DNA of 21,975 nucleotides from Mnemiopsis leidyi (Eukaryota; Ctenophora; Tentaculata; Lobata; Bolinopsidae), in NCBI GenBank assembly GCA_000226015.1, contig JH153396.1, positions 92,067 through 114,041 of the forward strand. The letters run 5' to 3'. Numbering within the stretch: the first letter of the stretch is position 1; each line of letters starts with the position of its first letter. A program made the translations under genes and the position numbers. Below the pieces are notes generated by a model. The model made no database searches. It worked only from the letters and a program-made list of their open reading frames with translations, and was not told where the DNA came from. Positions 18,554 to 21,975 of the stretch are shown piece after piece.

Positions 18554-19349
18554 CTGGGAAATAGTATTGATCACTTGAACTTGTTATAAATAAAAAGTAA
18601 CCGCTAAGGCCTAAACATTTGTGTCAGCCCTTTGATCCATAGGGTCTCATTGTGGCTGATCTGTTTGGCTGCTAACCCAGGAGTTGTGGTCAACACATCA
18701 CCACAGTCGGAGGGTTACCGACATGCTCTCCCTTGAGCATCGCATTTCATCGCCACTAGTCGTCTTCTAGCCTTCATCTGCAGCAGATGAATGATATTGA
18801 ACTAAAATAACCTTCATGGACAGTGGGCCAACAAACCATTCAACCCTTTGTCAAAAATACACACAATCAAAACCCAGTCCTACACTCAACCTGCAGAATG
18901 GACACAAGTTTCACGGCGAGTTTTACACACAGAGGAGTGTTTAACAACATAGTAATTGGTAACAAACTGCAACGATTGAACAGGTACATATCCTCTTCCA
19001 TTTCTAATGTCAACTAACGACATTAGCTTTCGTATTGCCTTCCCATGCAGCTATCCTTAGTGCTTCCTCGCTATACACCCAAAATCTCTTATACTACCTT
19101 CAAACACCATCGATATATTCAGGTTTTTATTGTTTTGAATCACCAAATCAGATCACAAACCTTTACCTGAAGCTTGAATACGTCACCAGGTAATTTTTTT
19201 CAATTTGTGTATTGCATTTTATCATACGTTACAATTTAGTTGCTCTGTTATCTCTACTGATCTTACACACAGCCTACTTTACACGCAGCACTGCTCACCC
19301 AAGACTTGTTTTAAGCTGAGTATACGAGTGTATTTTCCCTTGTATAATA
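18554..19349. other. Upstream flank of the zinc-finger gene, with a hairpin cluster
   Basis: No coding sequence is recognised on either strand. Three hairpins abut one another: 18685-18705 (6-bp arms TGTGGT/ACCACA), 18706-18722 (5-bp arms GTCGG/CCGAC, 7-base loop) and 18723-18740 (6-bp arms ATGCTC/GAGCAT). Any promoter or upstream exon of the minus-strand gene would lie here but was not identified. Confidence 0.5.
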
Positions 19350-20048
19350 ATGGCTGTTCAGTACAGGGCTAAAAGGTATTTAGAGGAGCCTGGGGAAACT
19401 AGTATTGGGACTGATAATCTATTCTGTGAAGATAATGTGAAGGAGGTTAGAAGCGCTACTAACATGCTGCTAAATGATATTTGTAGAGTGTATGGGATAA
19501 ATGGACCTACAGAGAGATCTGGTAAACAAGAAGACTGAGGAGATAGGACTTGTCAGCAAGACTGTTGAGGCTGAGCTAAAGACCTACTTTTCAGTTTTGC
19601 AGCAGAGCTGTTTGTCGGCACTGTCACAAAGCTAAATTGCTGCTGACTAACTGTCAAAACAGTTAGCAAGGAGAAGGGCCGCAGTAAGGAGATTGTTGTT
19701 TTTGGAGTGCAAGAGAAACTAGGAAAGACTGTGAACTTTGTTGTTAATCCGATCCTGGAGCAGCTGGATGAGAAACCACAGATAAGGCAGTGCCGCAGAA
19801 CCGGACTGAAGCGTACAGGCGCTGTTCCACCCATTATCTTCAGTGTAAGGAGTACTGATGTGGTGCATCAGATTTTGAAGAAAGCAAAGCATCTCAGAAC
19901 CACTGATGAATATAAGACTATATATATTTCTCTGAACAGAACACAGGAAGAGCGGGCCATCCGAAAACAACTTGTTTCAGAACTGAAAGTAAAGCGTTCA
20001 GGTAACCCGAACTCTCCCTACTTTATTCGGAAAGGGGAAGTAGTTTAA
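19350..20048 (+). pseudogene. Broken LINE ORF1-like reading frame
   Basis: Three segments in different frames or cut by stops: 19350-19538; a helical segment from about 19505 in another frame (ending at a TAA near 19632); and an intact stretch to the stop at 20048. The last part resembles the ORF1-like nucleic-acid-binding proteins of invertebrate non-LTR retrotransposons: SKEIVVFGVQEK, then RTGAVPPIIFSV, AKHLRTTDEYKTIYISLNRT, EERAIRKQL and YFIRKGEVV, the usual order of blocks there. No endonuclease or reverse transcriptase follows within the window. At least two lesions mean it is not a working gene, unless a small intron (an AAAACAG acceptor near 19654) rescues it. The assignment rests on pattern memory alone. 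Confidence 0.5.
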
Positions 20049-20610
20049 GTGGAAACTGATGAGTCATTCCACTCTTCCGAATAGTGATTTTGTGTGATAT
20101 TAAGATTTAAGATTGACATATTTGTGCATTTCCTTGCCCCATGTGATGTAACGTGATTTTTATTATATCTTGTTGCTATGATTGCATATGACATTTTTAG
20201 AATTTTAATCTTGCTAGGGGCTATGTTTTGTTGAGAGCATTTATGCTCCAGAGCGAAATTTTAGTATCCCTTTCACGTTTTACTTTTTATCAGTAATTTA
20301 CTGTATTTCATGTTTTCTACTCAACTCTGTAATAATGAAATGCAGGACTCAGAAATACACACGAGCCGCCCCTGACACTTAATTACTCAACTGGACCCAA
20401 AGCCGTGCACAAATAATCACACCATTCAACCTCTGCAGTCATACGAAAGTGAACTGCAGCACCCAAAAGACAACGCGCTTATCCTTATACAAAGGACCAA
20501 AATCAGCATCTACCATGAAAAACCACAGCTACCATGAAAAACCACACTCTTATGTTTCTAGAGGCCCCCACAGATTTCAGGAAAAGTTACCGTGGATCAG
20601 ACAACTGGTA
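20049..20610. other. Spacer between two mobile-element remnants
   Basis: No gene is recognised. There is a short direct repeat CTACCATGAAAAACCACA (about 20510 and 20529). The AT-rich left half could be the decayed remainder of the ORF1-bearing element, but nothing shows it. Confidence 0.5.
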
Positions 20611-21432
20611 TAGTGTGTCCGATTATTCTTTTGACAAAGTAAGCAAATATTTCGTCACATTCCATTGAAATAAGGCGCCTTTTCAGTAGATAAATATTTG
20701 GGGAATGGTTGCCCATTTACTCAAACGAGCCCTATTTGACCACATTCTTGTCATGTTGACTGTTGAGGATAAGATTTTTATCGTCGAGCAATGGCACCGC
20801 TCCCGCTCCTTAACGGCAGTTTGTAGATCGTTTCGCTGGCGTGATGCCGGCTACCATGGAAAAATCTGCTATCCAAACAGACGATCAGATATATTATTGA
20901 CAATTTTAAACAACATGGAAGCGTTATATAGACTGTATAAAATGGTTTATTGGACAACTGAAAAGCCGGAAAAAGTTCGGTTCAGCTGTAATCATGCAGG
21001 ATGGTGCTACCCCACACACTGCATTAACCACAAGGAAGTTGTTAAAACAAACTTTTGGAAACAGAGTGATCGGGAAGCACTTTGCGAAGGAGTGGCCCCC
21101 TCGATCACCAGATCTTACACCTGCTGATTATTATCTATGGCCTCAGATGAAAAATCTCATGTACAACAGTCCCCAACCGTACAAGAGTGTTCGATCTCTG
21201 AAGTGCGCCATCACTCACAATATGAATAAGATGAGCCGCGGGGATCACAAACATTTGAAAAACTCAATTGTCCAGCGGTGGAGATGGTGCGTGGCAGCGA
21301 AGGGTGACCGGCTCAACGAATTTGTAAATGGGCAAGCTTTGTGAACATCTTTGCAAAATCTTGAGTAATTTTGATGATTATTTCATTATTAATTTGTCGT
21401 TTTATTTGTCAAGAGAATAATCAGTCGTAGTA
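20611..21432 (+). mobile_element. Internally deleted mariner-like (DDE/D) DNA transposon
   Basis: The ends are inverted: GATTATTCTTTTGACAAA at 20621-20638 matches GATTATTCTCTTGACAAA read on the minus strand at 21422-21405, inside repeats of about 28 bp flanked by TA. A second inverted pair, TTGCCCATTTAC, lies at 20709-20720 and 21324-21335. A frame from 20705 has the start of a transposase (VEDKIFIVEQWHRSRSLTAV, like the N-terminal helix-turn-helix of mariner relatives). In another frame a C-terminal half, stopping at 21344, carries MQDGATPHTA and WPPRSPDLTPADYYLW, the second and third catalytic aspartate blocks. The first aspartate block is absent and the halves are frame-shifted, so it is inactive. 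Confidence 0.8.
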
Positions 21433-21824
21433 TAGTTAGCCAGAGCTGTTGGCGTCAACCTGCTAGGGAAGACTGTGAAGAACGTGGTAGATTGAAGTGC
21501 CTGATGAGCAGATTATGGTTTACAGGGGTCATAAATCTTCGTTTTCTCTTGTCAATTATGACTGTCTGAACGTTCTAATTCGCTGCTGATAGGTGATGCT
21601 GATTTATGCAACATGAAACCACCGCTGTTCCAATCGGTTCACCAATGAGGTAAAATACTACCGCTAATTCTAGCATCAGACAGATCCCTGTCCAACAAGC
21701 AACTAGGACTTCTAAATTGATGAACCAAACCTTGTCCCCCAACTTAAAAGAGATGAAAACAGAGTTTCTATTTAGCGACGCTCTCCTCTGCCCAGCAATT
21801 GCCACAAGAAGAGACAGTGAATGT
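21433..21824. other. Spacer right of the mariner-like element
   Basis: No coding sequence, repeat or RNA gene is recognised. The open frames on both strands overlap each other and look random. Confidence 0.5.
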
Positions 21825-21975
21825 GGTTTCAAGTGGGGAGGGGGCCTTTTTCAGGTCCTCATTTCGAGCAAGCTCGACTCCCAGAGGTGTGCACTGAGTG
21901 TTAACGGGTGTGTTATGTTGTGGGTGGGCCGAAGGATCAACCAAGCTACATGATGTGTACGGAGCAGATATTTGA
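21825..21975. repeat. Dispersed repeat, copy 2 (cut by the window end)
   Basis: Similar to 13234-13386 in the same orientation, with the hairpin TCGAGC-AA-GCTCGA at 21864-21877. Similarity continues to the last base, so the true right border is outside the window. Confidence 0.8.

Noticed and set aside
18640-18705. tRNA gene
   Set aside because: No 7-bp acceptor stem, no TTCRA T-loop and no convincing B box; kept only as a SINE possibility.

Overview
The window is nuclear DNA from a multicellular animal. Genes are split by GT-AG introns of about 140 to 2,300 bases, non-coding DNA is AT-rich, and transposon remnants and minisatellites are frequent. Nothing fixes the species. The proteins look divergent from vertebrate and insect forms, and all three genes have a splice acceptor a few bases before a candidate start codon, so a lineage with spliced-leader trans-splicing (ctenophore, cnidarian, other) is possible but unproven.

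Left half (388-11121, + strand): an 11-exon gene for the ZNF598/Hel2 ubiquitin ligase that marks collided ribosomes. All exon phases join into one 1,169-residue reading frame with an N-terminal RING, a run of zinc fingers, a long disordered region rich in short linear motifs, and a C-terminal zinc finger. Its introns carry a likely MITE (1666-1928), an internally deleted Tc1-like transposon (4998-5613), two minisatellites and, in intron 6 on the opposite strand, a whole nested gene (5935-6837) for a PPT2-like lysosomal thioesterase.

Middle (11122-14250): about 3 kb without a recognisable gene, holding one copy of a dispersed repeat whose second copy runs off the right end of the window.

Right-centre (14251-18553, - strand): at least four exons of an unnamed C2H2 zinc-finger protein with about seven fingers. 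Its large intron contains eight 20-bp tandem units, six of them with a TAATTA core. Beyond it lies a non-coding region with three abutting hairpins (18685-18740).

Right end (19350-21975): a mobile-element graveyard with a broken LINE ORF1-like reading frame, an internally deleted mariner-like element and the second dispersed-repeat copy.

The three protein genes have no evident common pathway: ribosome quality control, lysosomal thioester cleavage and (inferred) transcription control. Their arrangement is that of ordinary neighbouring animal genes plus one nested gene.
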